A DNA stretch of 64,000 bases. Source: a virus. The stretch spans positions 1-64,000 of IMG/VR virus record IMGVR_UViG_3300012001_000009, one strand, 5' to 3'. The translations under genes were made by a program, and so were the position numbers. The notes under the pieces were generated by a model that did not search any database, was not told the origin of the DNA, and saw only the letters and a list, made by a program, of their open reading frames with translations. This document shows positions 37,878-46,692 of this stretch, piece by piece. Position 1 is the stretch's first letter. Every line of letters starts with the position of its first letter.

Positions 37878-39608
37878 TTATTGTACTTCGACCGAGGCGA
37901 GGTTAAGTTGCTGTACGCTTCCGCCGTCCATATACCAGAACGTCATTGGCGGAGACTGACGATTGGCGCGAGTCTGAGGAGAGGCAGGCAGAACTTGCAA
38001 ATACCAACCTTGCGCGAAAAGCGTCTGGTCGATTGGGAGACCTGCTGCGGTATTTACTTCCGCAGCTTGCGAGGATGATAGAACGACACCTGGCTGGAAA
38101 GCCCCGAAGTTCAAACCTTGCAAAATAACATTCATGCAAGCGGCACGAATCAGACTGTATCCTACCGTATTGTACGGGATGCTTTTCACGCTGGTCAAAA
38201 GAACCATTAGCGAAAGCTGGAACTGATTGTTTAGCCAAATCTGATCCACGTAGCTATCAGCCCATTCAAACGCGCCGCTAATGCTGCCCGGATAGAAAAA
38301 TACAAACCCGTCGTTTGCTGTGGCATACGAACCATAAAAATTGTAACCGTTGGCGATTAAATTGTCACCGGTGGTTTGGTCCGTTACAGTAGGGTTCATA
38401 CCTGATTGCGATTTAAACGCAAACGTGGCACGCCCTTGCAACTCGGTAAAATCAATCGATGCAGCCATACCGCAAACAAACGGCGCCAGAGTACGATCTG
38501 GATCGTAGATAACAATCGACCCGTCCGTTTTATTCGTTTTAAGAAGGTAGCCAAGGCTGGTTGTAGCTGCGGTGGATTCTGTTGGAGTGATATCACCATC
38601 CGACACCGCATAAACGTACCGCTTATTTTGCAAACCATTCCAGTTGGCAAAGGCTTGTTTAAGCGTATTGCCAGATCCGCCGTCAGGGTCCACTAACGTC
38701 ATAAAGGACGCAAAGTTGGTGGTCTTGTTAATGATCGCGTTCATCAAGACACTAGGGGTAGTGGCACCAGCCCCTTGCGATAGCGTGGCACCTGTCGCGG
38801 AGGTTAGTTTAAGACCTGTGGACAGCGTTCCTGTTGCGAAAGCCGCTGAAGAATTCGCGCCAGTGAAACCCGAGGTAATAACAAATGCACCCGATACGCT
38901 GTCATAACTAACAGCAACGTTAGTGCCAGATGCAGTCATAGGTTGACCGACGCCGATCGTGGACGATTGGCTCAAAATGTAAGTCCCGAGGCCGCCAGTG
39001 CCCGTGCCCAGTGCAGTGATAATGCTATTCGCCGTTACGCCAGAACCTGTGACAGTCTGACCGACTGCAAATGAGCCCGTAAAGGTGCCTGCGACCGTCA
39101 TAGTGGTGCCAGAAATCGTCCCGAGTGAGCAAGTAGCGGCCTGAGGCGGCGAGGCGTTTAAGCCCGATTGAATCAGAGTTGCGGCAGCGGAGAAGCTTGC
39201 AGCGCCCGACAGATCGACAGAGGCGGCGGTGCGGGTGTACCCGTCGATAGCCGCAATCACTGAACCTGTGCCGAGTGCATTGATATCTGCCACAGCCATT
39301 GCAGAAACGTTGCCGCCACGAAGGTAGCCCGCAACAGCCGATTGGTTGTATTGCGCAAACAACATTGCGCCCGGTTTGATATTTGAATTTTCAAACCCTG
39401 CGAAATAGATATCCGCATTGGTGCCCTCGGATGACGAGGCTCCGAAAAAAGCTTTAACGCCAGTAGGTGACGGGAACGACAGCACAGATCCGATAGGTAC
39501 TCGGGTGCTATCAGTTAGAATCAGTCCGGAAAGATTAAGACCGGAACCGCCTGCGCTCAAAACGCTAGGGTTCACCGTTACAATAGCGCTTGCTGGAATT
39601 GTGGACAT
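37878..39608 (-). CDS. tail sheath protein, DUF3383 family, with inserted beta module
   Basis: A 576-aa protein. Family features include SGLILTDSTRVPIGSVLSF, the VKAFFGASSSEGTNADIYFAGF block, LLKTNKTDGSIVIYDPDRTLAPF, and a C-terminal QVLPASPQTRANRQSPPMTF. Residues 160-229 (nucleotides 39131-38922) are a Gly/Thr-rich module, GTISGTTMTVAGTFTG through GTGTGGLGTY, related to modules in baseplate J and the 43803 protein. Without it the length matches common DUF3383 sheaths. An exposed insertion would decorate the outside of the tail. Confidence 0.88.
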   Translation of the reverse strand: MSTIPASAIVTVNPSVLSAGGSGLNLSGLILTDSTRVPIGSVLSFPSPTGVKAFFGASSSEGTNADIYFAGFENSNIKPGAMLFAQYNQSAVAGYLRGGNVSAMAVADINALGTGSVIAAIDGYTRTAASVDLSGAASFSAAATLIQSGLNASPPQAATCSLGTISGTTMTVAGTFTGSFAVGQTVTGSGVTANSIITALGTGTGGLGTYILSQSSTIGVGQPMTASGTNVAVSYDSVSGAFVITSGFTGANSSAAFATGTLSTGLKLTSATGATLSQGAGATTPSVLMNAIINKTTNFASFMTLVDPDGGSGNTLKQAFANWNGLQNKRYVYAVSDGDITPTESTAATTSLGYLLKTNKTDGSIVIYDPDRTLAPFVCGMAASIDFTELQGRATFAFKSQSGMNPTVTDQTTGDNLIANGYNFYGSYATANDGFVFFYPGSISGAFEWADSYVDQIWLNNQFQLSLMVLLTSVKSIPYNTVGYSLIRAACMNVILQGLNFGAFQPGVVLSSSQAAEVNTAAGLPIDQTLFAQGWYLQVLPASPQTRANRQSPPMTFWYMDGGSVQQLNLASVEVQ

Positions 39609-39642
39609 TTGTTACTCCAAAAAATATGAATCAAAACTATCG

Positions 39643-40191
39643 TTAGGTAGGTGGATAAACTGCGTCCACATCGATCAGGTTAATCGCCAATTGTGCTGCA
39701 AAATCTTGTGCGTTGGTAAGGACTGGATTGCATTGCATGACTAAATCGATAGACCATCTTAGCTCTATCTGCTGTTCGCCATTTGTAAAAGGCATGTGGC
39801 GTGGCTCGCTCGCGTATAGCGGCCTAACGTCGTATATCGATTCCGCAAACTTATCGAAACCGAAGTCAGATTGAAAGAGTGTGGTTATAATTTGCGTATA
39901 GTCCGCACTCAAAGGACCGTGTACGTCAACCTGCATCGTAACCTTAGTAGGCTCCGTGTCTTTTCGTATCTGCGGGTCGTCGGGGTATCCATCTGAGTAT
40001 TCAGTAAAATTAGTGGATAATCGTTCTCGTAGACCTAGAGGACTCATTAAAATATAATCGGGTGCAACAGGTTCTGATACCCTGTTGTCCTCGCCTCTGA
40101 CAATTTCCATGCCTATCGGCATGATAGCTAATAGAAATTGTCGAAGAGCTATGAACGTTTGCGCCTCTGTCAAACTTAGCGTTATTGCCAT
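39643..40191 (-). CDS. neck / tail-completion protein, 182 aa
   Basis: Features: EAQTFIALRQFLLAIMP, PDYILMSPLGLRERLSTN, VTMQVDVHGPLSADYTQI and DVRPLYASEPRHMPFTNGEQQ. This is the set found in LIC_12616-type neck proteins of phages with DUF3383 sheaths. The ATG at 40191 is preferred to GTG 40194, as AAGGA lies upstream. Confidence 0.75.
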   Translation of the reverse strand: MAITLSLTEAQTFIALRQFLLAIMPIGMEIVRGEDNRVSEPVAPDYILMSPLGLRERLSTNFTEYSDGYPDDPQIRKDTEPTKVTMQVDVHGPLSADYTQIITTLFQSDFGFDKFAESIYDVRPLYASEPRHMPFTNGEQQIELRWSIDLVMQCNPVLTNAQDFAAQLAINLIDVDAVYPPT

Positions 40192-40199
40192 CACATTCC

Positions 40200-40580
40200 T
40201 TAACTGGTTTGCTGGGTAACTGCAACTTTAACCCAACCGTCCGCTGTAACCCAGTTTTCTAATATCTGCACAACCATCCAAATAGTACCATCTTTAAGCG
40301 TTACTAAATCTCCGCCCTTAGAGTCGGGTCGCGACACACCTTCCCAATCACCGCTTATATACATGGCATGTTTTTCACCATTCATATTCACGCCTTCAAG
40401 CTGAATCAAATCCTTATACGTCAAGGACTGCATTTGAATTTGGACAGTGACAGGGTTGGTAAAACTTGGTGTGCGGGATCCGTCGGGGTTTGTAATGGAC
40501 CCTGCTGATTGCCGGTATTGCCCTAGAACATAAGGATTAACTGCGCCGACAATCGGGCCCACTATGTTATGCAGATTCAT
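40200..40580 (-). CDS. head-tail neck protein, 126 aa
   Basis: An OB-like small protein (VTVQIQMQSLTYKDLIQLEGVNMNG, RPDSKGGDLVTLKDGTIWMVV, WVTADGWVKVAVTQQ). The conserved theme, a beta barrel with an LxxG-xW motif, is that of phage head-tail adaptors. It lies in the neck gene group between decoration protein and tail-completion protein. Confidence 0.65.
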   Translation of the reverse strand: MNLHNIVGPIVGAVNPYVLGQYRQSAGSITNPDGSRTPSFTNPVTVQIQMQSLTYKDLIQLEGVNMNGEKHAMYISGDWEGVSRPDSKGGDLVTLKDGTIWMVVQILENWVTADGWVKVAVTQQTS

Positions 40581-40582
40581 GG

Positions 40583-41242
40583 TTATGCGGCATACGAAAC
40601 GCTGTTAATGGCGCCGGTATTTGCACCCGCGGAACTGGTGACTAGCAGCGAGCATTCAATGGCGATATGCTGACCTGGAACAAGGCCAGGGCTGGTTATA
40701 GTGAACGACAAATCAGCCGCAATGGTAGCAGGCAATGTCACGGCCGGAGTTACGATAAGCGCAGCCTCGACGCCCTTTGTTTCCGTGTATGCTGCCACTG
40801 TAAGGTTTGTGCTGGCCGCAGTAAGTGTGCCTGCACCGGTAACCACAGCATTCACTGTAATCTGGATGGATGCGCCGGGAATGTATGTGTCAGGCAGATC
40901 GAATTCAAAAAAAGCTTTATCGGTTGTGGCGCTGGCTGACGTTGTCTCACCAACCAATTGCATACTCGTTCCAGCGGTGCGAGCGATTCCGCAGGCGCCG
41001 CCAGTAGCTGTTGCACTTAGCCCAACACCCGTATCCGCCTTGGCATCTGTCAATCGCAGGTATCGCTGTGGCAAAGTTGCACCGATTGGAACAAACGTCA
41101 CGGACGGGTCAGACAACACTTGACCGTTTTGAACGCTGGCAATGTAAAGTATTCCGCCGGGTACGACTACTGAATCCACCTTCAATAAATTTCCGCTTCC
41201 AGCGGACGTTTGCGAGGACAGAATATTTGTTTTCGAGGGCAT
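40583..41242 (-). CDS. virion surface / decoration-like protein, 219 aa
   Basis: A Ser/Thr/Ala/Val-rich protein with VVVPGGILYIASVQNGQ, FFEFDLPDTYIPGASIQITV and ISFTITSPGLVPG-like beta strands, suggesting a jelly-roll or Ig-type fold. No signal sequence. It lies among neck genes, so it could be a collar or head decoration protein; the family is not recognised. Confidence 0.6.
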   Translation of the reverse strand: MPSKTNILSSQTSAGSGNLLKVDSVVVPGGILYIASVQNGQVLSDPSVTFVPIGATLPQRYLRLTDAKADTGVGLSATATGGACGIARTAGTSMQLVGETTSASATTDKAFFEFDLPDTYIPGASIQITVNAVVTGAGTLTAASTNLTVAAYTETKGVEAALIVTPAVTLPATIAADLSFTITSPGLVPGQHIAIECSLLVTSSAGANTGAINSVSYAA

Positions 41243-41243
41243 G

Positions 41244-41354
41244 CTAACTCCTTAATGTACGGCGTTCAAATTTCAAAATTGTGGCAGACTTGCGAGTGGT
41301 TGGATAAAAGAATTCAATCCAAAACGTTAAATACAGCGGCCATAAAATCAACAT
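41244..41354 (-). CDS. very small membrane peptide, 36 aa
   Basis: ATG 41354 lies just past the previous stop with GGAG upstream. The peptide MLILWPLYLTFWIEFFYP is hydrophobic and aromatic, followed by a basic tail (TTRKSATILKFERRTLRS). The stop is next to the ribosome binding site of the decoration-like gene. Layout and codon pattern suggest a real small gene inside the neck operon; its role is not known. Confidence 0.45.
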   Translation of the reverse strand: MLILWPLYLTFWIEFFYPTTRKSATILKFERRTLRS

Positions 41355-41359
41355 GATAG

Positions 41360-41848
41360 CTACTCCAGTTTAACTTCATAATCTACGCTGTTAAGCATGT
41401 GTGAGGTATCGATCAAAGGTTTATCAATCGTGGTTGTTCGCTCTTGGTTTTTGTACTTTGCCAGCCGTGCCCTAACTGTCGATTCCGCCAGTTTAGGAGA
41501 ATTGGTATCTATAATCGATTGCTGCATTTCACCTTTTATTTGGAGGCCCATCAGGTTTAGCGTTTTCTCGGCATCGTAATCTGTCGCCTTAAGTAATGCG
41601 GCAGTATCTTCGCCCCAGTGGTCTTGTTCCTTCGCGATCATGTTTCGGATAAATGGGCGAGGAGGCTGATTATGCGAAGGCACGCCAAACTCATTTAATG
41701 CTGCGACCAGCGGCACCGAAGTGCCGTCCGGATAGGTCGCTCCTGCCAGAAAGCCAACGTTGACTACAGCTGGAGATTTTATCTTCCTTACATAGTCTTT
41801 TAGGCGTTCTTGAAGCCGATCACCTCCTTTAAAAGTCGAGGCTACCAT
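41360..41848 (-). CDS. HK97 gp10-like / virion morphogenesis neck protein, 162 aa
   Basis: Conserved items: KSPAVVNVGFLAGATYPDGTS, ALNEFGVPSHNQPPRPFIRNMI, and a C-terminal RARLAKYK...PLIDTSHMLNSVDYEV. The PPRPFI plus TxxMLNS pattern identifies the head-tail joining protein family (gp10/gpG-like, DUF of phage virion morphogenesis). It forms part of the tail terminator or neck ring. Confidence 0.82.
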   Translation of the reverse strand: MVASTFKGGDRLQERLKDYVRKIKSPAVVNVGFLAGATYPDGTSVPLVAALNEFGVPSHNQPPRPFIRNMIAKEQDHWGEDTAALLKATDYDAEKTLNLMGLQIKGEMQQSIIDTNSPKLAESTVRARLAKYKNQERTTTIDKPLIDTSHMLNSVDYEVKLE

Positions 41849-42279
41849 CGCGGTGTCCTCTCAAAAATTCTACGTGGACCAGGCGTGTATTTCATGCACC
41901 TGTATCCTGCTGAAGCTTCCCAGAACGCGGCACCGTACTTCGTTTGAACAAACCACGCCATAGTTCCTGGGGTTTGGTCTGCGTACTGGGTTTGTACTGA
42001 AACACTTCCTTCTGTCGCGCTATTGATGCGCCCTACTAGAGGAGAGGCGGGCTGTCCTCCAATAGGAGCGTTCAATGCTGCGATATGGGCGGTTATCATA
42101 TTCAATAGCATGGATCTTACACCATTAACGCTATCATCCTTTACAGGGCTGGTATCTGTGTTATCGCAATACAACTGCGCCTCATTGAAATATGCCTGAG
42201 CTAATGGCTGAGGCACGTATGAGGACAATTCGGGATACCGAATAGCCCATGAACCGTAATTGAATGCGACCGCAGCCAT
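41842..42279 (-). CDS. DUF4054 head-tail connector, 145 aa
   Basis: The start MAAVAFNYGSWAIRYPELSS, then QAYFNEAQLYCDNTDTSPV, RSMLLNMITAHIAALNAP, and SVSVQTQYADQTPGTMAWF with QTKYGAAFW. These are the hallmark blocks of DUF4054 connectors. ATG 42279 is chosen because upstream in-frame codons overlap the previous gene heavily. Confidence 0.85.
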   Translation of the reverse strand: MAAVAFNYGSWAIRYPELSSYVPQPLAQAYFNEAQLYCDNTDTSPVKDDSVNGVRSMLLNMITAHIAALNAPIGGQPASPLVGRINSATEGSVSVQTQYADQTPGTMAWFVQTKYGAAFWEASAGYRCMKYTPGPRRIFERTPRW

Positions 42280-42280
42280 G

Positions 42281-42664
42281 TTAATCGTCCTTGTCGGAAA
42301 GCTTTTTGATACCCACAGTTTTGTCTTCCTGCAGCATAGGTTCCAGGCCATTTTTCAGACCAGCGTATTCCTTGGACTTAGCTACCGTTGATTCGCTTTT
42401 TTCCATAGCGAAAATCAGACCGTTTGCAACTGCGGGAAGTTCTTGATGCTTTGCCATCCAGTCCTCGAAATACTCGGACGGAACGCCTTCGGTAATTCCA
42501 AAGCCGCCAATAACACGGGACGAATTCGAGCCTCGAATGCTGACGCGACGTAGAGGCTTGCCCGGCTCGGCAAAATCCAAATGCAGGCCATTAGGTAGTT
42601 TGCAACCAACAGTTACGATATTGTTGGATTTTTGCACAGGGATTGGGTTTTGAACTGCTGCCAT
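42281..42664 (-). CDS. head-proximal structural or regulatory protein, 127 aa
   Basis: ATG 42664 lies just after the terminator with GGAG upstream. Residues 20-60 (VGCKLPNGLHLDF, PLRRVSIRGSNSSRVIG, GGFGITEGVPSEYFEDWM) match small phage proteins encoded directly after a DUF2184 capsid gene, of unknown function. The C-terminal third is charged (KNGLEPMLQEDKTVGIKKL). Confidence 0.65.
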   Translation of the reverse strand: MAAVQNPIPVQKSNNIVTVGCKLPNGLHLDFAEPGKPLRRVSIRGSNSSRVIGGFGITEGVPSEYFEDWMAKHQELPAVANGLIFAMEKSESTVAKSKEYAGLKNGLEPMLQEDKTVGIKKLSDKDD

Positions 42665-42675
42665 TTTAATTCTCC

Positions 42676-42711
42676 AAAAAGAAAACCACCTAGAGTTACT
42701 AGGCAGTTTTC
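42676..42711 (-). terminator. rho-independent terminator after the major capsid gene
   Basis: On the - strand, GAAAAC-TG-CCTAG and CTAGG-TG-GTTTTC pair around TAACT (arms 42711-42699 and 42693-42681) and run into TTTTT (42680-42676). It follows the major capsid stop by 15 bases. It should raise capsid messenger level relative to the neck genes beyond. Confidence 0.85.
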
Positions 42712-42726
42712 TAGGGTTGTAAAGCG

Positions 42727-43773
42727 TTAGATGCCGAGCATGGACGCGACGGCGTAAGGTTGCAGAACGACCGCGCCCCAGGTGCCTTGCGATTTTTTCT
42801 GTTTGAAGGACGAAGTGTCCCGCACGATTGCATGTGCCCGCATTTTTTCGGTGAAGGAACAATAGCCGGTCTTTTGACCTTCGATTGTTTCTGCGATCAT
42901 TTGCATAAGGTTCCCGGTAGTCGAATTGGCGTACTGGGTAGCCGTTTCAAAACGAATGTTAGGGAAATTCTTTTTCAACAGATCGTACACATTCACGTTG
43001 TATTGATTGGTGGTCGTCAACGCAACACTGGACGCCGGCGACGTTGCAAGGACCAAAGATGCGTCCATTTCAACGAGGCCGCCCGACTGATTGACCAGCT
43101 GGGTGAACAGCGCTTGAATATCCGTGTAAATCTCATTCGCCGTTGCAGTCACCGAGTTATTGGTGATCCAAGGCCCTGAGGCGTTACTGTTGAAAACCTT
43201 GATGCCTGGAGCGATCGGAGGCAGCAACGCCGGGTCATTCAATAGACCATAGTTTTGCAGACCTGCCACGCCGTAGAAATACGTGTTGTTCTGGAATTTG
43301 TCCAGCACGATTGCCGAGGCGATGTTCAACTGGGAAGCCCAGTCGATCTTGGCGAGGGACGACACTTCCAGCTGACGTTCGCCCCATTGGGTCATGGTTT
43401 GATAGTGATACGATTGCCGCTGCGGGAAGGTGGCATTCGCATTGACCGAACCGCCTTCGTTATAGTCACCGTATGTGGTGACCTCGCCGGTGTTTTCAAT
43501 CGTTGGGAATGTCGCTGTCAACGTTGTCCAGTCACCCTTCTTGGCTTCGCCAAGAATTTTTGCAGCTTTGTTTTTGGTGACAAGCACCTTGACAAATTCC
43601 GGGTCCAGGTAATTAGCCAGATACGCAGGAATGCCTGCATTGCTGACTGTTACCATTGCTGGCTGGGCATCCATCGCCATGCGGTCGGCCAGATAGTAGT
43701 CGAACGCTTCCTTGACAACAATGCCAAAAGTCTGTTCGAGAACATCTAGTTCTTTATTGCGGATAAGTTTCAT
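42727..43773 (-). CDS. major capsid protein, DUF2184 family
   Basis: A 348-aa protein with HK97-like capsid features: an N-terminal helix, TVSNAGIPAYLANYLDPEFVKV, KGDWTTLTATFPTIENTGEVTTYGDY, then QWGERQLEVSSLAKIDWASQ and LVLATSPASSVALTTT. All are typical of DUF2184 capsids. A terminator follows, consistent with high expression. The scaffolding/protease gene lies one gene upstream. Confidence 0.9.
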   Translation of the reverse strand: MKLIRNKELDVLEQTFGIVVKEAFDYYLADRMAMDAQPAMVTVSNAGIPAYLANYLDPEFVKVLVTKNKAAKILGEAKKGDWTTLTATFPTIENTGEVTTYGDYNEGGSVNANATFPQRQSYHYQTMTQWGERQLEVSSLAKIDWASQLNIASAIVLDKFQNNTYFYGVAGLQNYGLLNDPALLPPIAPGIKVFNSNASGPWITNNSVTATANEIYTDIQALFTQLVNQSGGLVEMDASLVLATSPASSVALTTTNQYNVNVYDLLKKNFPNIRFETATQYANSTTGNLMQMIAETIEGQKTGYCSFTEKMRAHAIVRDTSSFKQKKSQGTWGAVVLQPYAVASMLGI

Positions 43774-43802
43774 TTCATTTCCTTGTAATTAGATCGAACA
43801 GA

Positions 43803-45023
43803 TTAACCCAGGGCCCAGGAACTGATTTTCACCAGTTCGCCGGCACCACCGTTGCTCATGCAAACCCATTTGGTTTCAACGTTGGAATACACGCCGAACG
43901 TTTGCGCAGTGATGGCCGTTTGATAAGTGTCGGTCAAATATGTACCCGCGCCACCCAAGCCAGTCAGATTTGGATTTTGTGCACCCGTTGCAGTGATGGT
44001 GGTTCCGGCGCCGACTGTGGCGCCAGTGACCACATCGTCAAGTCCCCATGTGCCTGTGGACGTTGCGTCCACCGTCAAGAACATAGCGTTGGCTGCTGTC
44101 ATGGTACCCGCAGTCACTGCGGTTGCCGCCACCTGATTGGTCAGATAGATGCCCGCGCCGCCTGTCCCAGTGAGGACGGATGTGATTTTCGTTCCAGCTG
44201 TGAGCGAACCGCTAGAGGCAACCGCCAACGTTTGACCGACAGCGAACACGCCGGACGTATTAGCGCCCGTCAAGATCATCGTACCGCCCGACATAGTGAC
44301 TGTGGTACTGGCAACCGTTTGCGAGATATTGACCGAATAGGTGCCCGTACTGCCAGTGGTGCCTGTCAACTGCGCCACAACAGTCGTTCCGGCAGCAACA
44401 CCCGTGCCCGTCAGAACTTGCCCAGGACCAACTGCCATCGTAGCTGCACCCAGGGCGCTAACTGTCATGGTTGTACCTGCGATAGACGCGGTGCAGGTAT
44501 TGGTAGTTGGCAGAGTTGCGCCGGTCGTTGCGGATACGATCTTAGCCAACGTTGCTGCTGTTGCACTTGCGCCGGCAGTAGGCGTACCAGTAGCTGCAAA
44601 CGACACCTTGCCGTTTGAGTTATTGGCATATGCTTTCATGCCCGCAGTTGCAGCGGCCGTGCCGTCGTTTAGCACCCAGAAATCACCAGCGCTATGCAGC
44701 GTTAGCGGATACCCTTGCGGCACCAAATACGAATTGGACGACAAGAAGGCAGTAATCAGCGCTTGCTGTTCACGGTGCACGAAACCGGAAGGCAGACCAG
44801 CGCCGAAGCTGTTAACCGAGTTGTACGCATCGACCTCACCCGTATTGATGTTGCTGAGGCCGTTGGACGCAGCCCACGCAAAGCGGCCAACGAAAACGCC
44901 GGCAGCACCTGCGACCAGTGAGCCCGGTCCAGCGAGAACCGAAGCGCGGGGATTCGCGGATGCGAAATCGCCGGCTTGGGCTGGTGCTGGTTGGACATTT
45001 ACTTGTGTTTGAAACTGAGACAT
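43803..45023 (-). CDS. capsid-associated protein with three beta modules, 406 aa
   Basis: Residues 1-140 match phage proteins encoded just before DUF2184 capsids: VQPAPAQAGDFASANPRASVLAGPG, VFVGRFAWA, PSGFVHREQQALITAFL, and SAGDFWVLNDG. Residues 177-247, 248-310 and 313-378 are three copies of a Gly/Thr-rich beta module (GTGVAAGTTVVAQLTG and GTGTYS-type motifs), shared with the sheath and baseplate J. The end YSNVETKWVCMSNGGAGELVKIS resumes the base fold. It is likely a head surface protein whose modules extend outwards. Confidence 0.75.
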   Translation of the reverse strand: MSQFQTQVNVQPAPAQAGDFASANPRASVLAGPGSLVAGAAGVFVGRFAWAASNGLSNINTGEVDAYNSVNSFGAGLPSGFVHREQQALITAFLSSNSYLVPQGYPLTLHSAGDFWVLNDGTAAATAGMKAYANNSNGKVSFAATGTPTAGASATAATLAKIVSATTGATLPTTNTCTASIAGTTMTVSALGAATMAVGPGQVLTGTGVAAGTTVVAQLTGTTGSTGTYSVNISQTVASTTVTMSGGTMILTGANTSGVFAVGQTLAVASSGSLTAGTKITSVLTGTGGAGIYLTNQVAATAVTAGTMTAANAMFLTVDATSTGTWGLDDVVTGATVGAGTTITATGAQNPNLTGLGGAGTYLTDTYQTAITAQTFGVYSNVETKWVCMSNGGAGELVKISSWALG

Positions 45024-45051
45024 TTGTTTCTCCTATTAACCTGAATGTTGA

Positions 45052-46692
45052 TTAGCCGAGTTGGATGATTCCGCCTGCTTCAGGGAAGCGGGTTTTGAAA
45101 TCGGTGAAAACCTTGCCATCGACCGCAAGACGTTTTGCGGGCATTGCCTGCTCGCCTTGTTTTTGAAGCATTGCCACCATTGCCTTGTAGGCAGCTGGAG
45201 GAACGCCAGTGAGGTCAACGTTGTTGGCATCAAGCGCCAAACGATAAACTGCTTCGGCGCTGTCTTGTGCCATCACTTCACCGATAAATGGGCGAACGAT
45301 GTTTTGGGCTTCCACGATCGAACGCATACGCGCCATCGTGTTTTGTTCAGCTTGGCTTACGGCTTTTTGGATTGCCGCATCCATAGCCGCTTTAGACACT
45401 TCAGGTTTCACAGGAGACTCCTTATTGGAAGTTGGAATGGCTGGGGTTCCAGGTGTAGCAGGAGGTCCTGCTTTCGCTGGTGCTTCGGGTTCATCGTCAA
45501 GCCCTGGTGTAGGCGCTTCGGGTGTTGCGCCGCCTTCGAGTTGCGCCACTAATGCTTTGATTTGCGCGACGATTGAGGCAACGTCATCATCATTGCCAGG
45601 TTCTGCCGCTGCGGCAGCTGGCGCCGCTGCGGCAGCTGGCGCTGGTTTTGCTTCAGGCGCTGCCGCTGGTGCAACACCTAGAAGCTGTTGAACCATTGCC
45701 ATATCTTCGTCGCTCAGTTTGCCCGTCAGGAACGCAACGATCTTGTCCATCGGATCGCCTTCTTCATCGTTTCCAACAGTGGCGCTTGCAGCTTCAGCGA
45801 CTTGTGGCGATACCGGCTTTTTCTCTGCGGGAGGAAAATCGTCCTGACCGAAATTGTCATCGTCAGGGCTTCCCGCATCGTCCAGCTTGTTGAGAGTATC
45901 TGGCGCATCGTTCAGGTCCTCGTCTTTGGCAAGTTTGCCGCGAGTCATGACCTTTAGACTTTCGAGAATCGCTGGTTTTTTAGTTACCCAGTTAGCGTGG
46001 GTAACGCCAGTCAGCAATCCATCGAGACCAGGCATTTTTGCATCGGCAGCAAGTTTGGGCTTGAGGTAGACCGCTAGGGCCCCTTTTGCCATCGCTGCCA
46101 TCCGCGACAAACCAATTTTCTTTGACATAAAGAACTCCATGTTGTCTCCGACAAGGACGTCCTTGCCGGCTCTACCTTGCTCCACTAACGCTACGTGGTT
46201 TCCTACAATGTTTCGCATGACGCCATCATACTTAACGCCATCCGCCTCGCCAGGTGTCATGTCAGCCTTATAAAGGTAGCCACATGACAATTCCTTTTGA
46301 TCGTCGCTTTCAACTCGCTTGATATACTCCTCGTCCCATATCACTAGACTATTTTTCAGATAAGGGGCCTCGAACACTGCATCGGTGCCTGTGCTACCTA
46401 CCACAATACTTTTCTGCGGGTCAGTTGGCGATACTGCTTTATGCACGGATAGGAGTTGAACGTTATTAAATGTCGATGCTGCTTTTGCCAGTTCCTCAGG
46501 GTCTCGATACATTTGATAAATCTTATCGGGATCGAGGCCTAGCTCCTCGCAGTTCGGAATCTCTTGCCCATAGTACGGACATACATTCGCCTTGCTGATA
46601 TTCGTAAGGCTCACATGCAAGCGTCCATATGTGTCATAGGACCGTACACTGCCTTTGTCGAACGTTAGGGTTTGTTTGGTTCTAGTTTTCAT
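45052..46692 (-). CDS. DUF2213 prohead protease and scaffold fusion
   Basis: A 546-aa protein. The first 200 residues hold the DUF2213 domain: SYDTYGRLHVSLTNISKANVCPYYG, LLSVHKAVSP (the His expected for a protease), KELSCGYLYKADMTPGEADG and NHVALVEQGRAG. Residues 250-420 are an acidic and Ala/Pro-rich flexible stretch, typical of scaffold. The C-terminal helix (AAMDAAIQKAVSQAEQNTM) supports capsid assembly. The single product seems to act as both the maturation protease and scaffold. Confidence 0.82.
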   Translation of the reverse strand: MKTRTKQTLTFDKGSVRSYDTYGRLHVSLTNISKANVCPYYGQEIPNCEELGLDPDKIYQMYRDPEELAKAASTFNNVQLLSVHKAVSPTDPQKSIVVGSTGTDAVFEAPYLKNSLVIWDEEYIKRVESDDQKELSCGYLYKADMTPGEADGVKYDGVMRNIVGNHVALVEQGRAGKDVLVGDNMEFFMSKKIGLSRMAAMAKGALAVYLKPKLAADAKMPGLDGLLTGVTHANWVTKKPAILESLKVMTRGKLAKDEDLNDAPDTLNKLDDAGSPDDDNFGQDDFPPAEKKPVSPQVAEAASATVGNDEEGDPMDKIVAFLTGKLSDEDMAMVQQLLGVAPAAAPEAKPAPAAAAAPAAAAAEPGNDDDVASIVAQIKALVAQLEGGATPEAPTPGLDDEPEAPAKAGPPATPGTPAIPTSNKESPVKPEVSKAAMDAAIQKAVSQAEQNTMARMRSIVEAQNIVRPFIGEVMAQDSAEAVYRLALDANNVDLTGVPPAAYKAMVAMLQKQGEQAMPAKRLAVDGKVFTDFKTRFPEAGGIIQLG

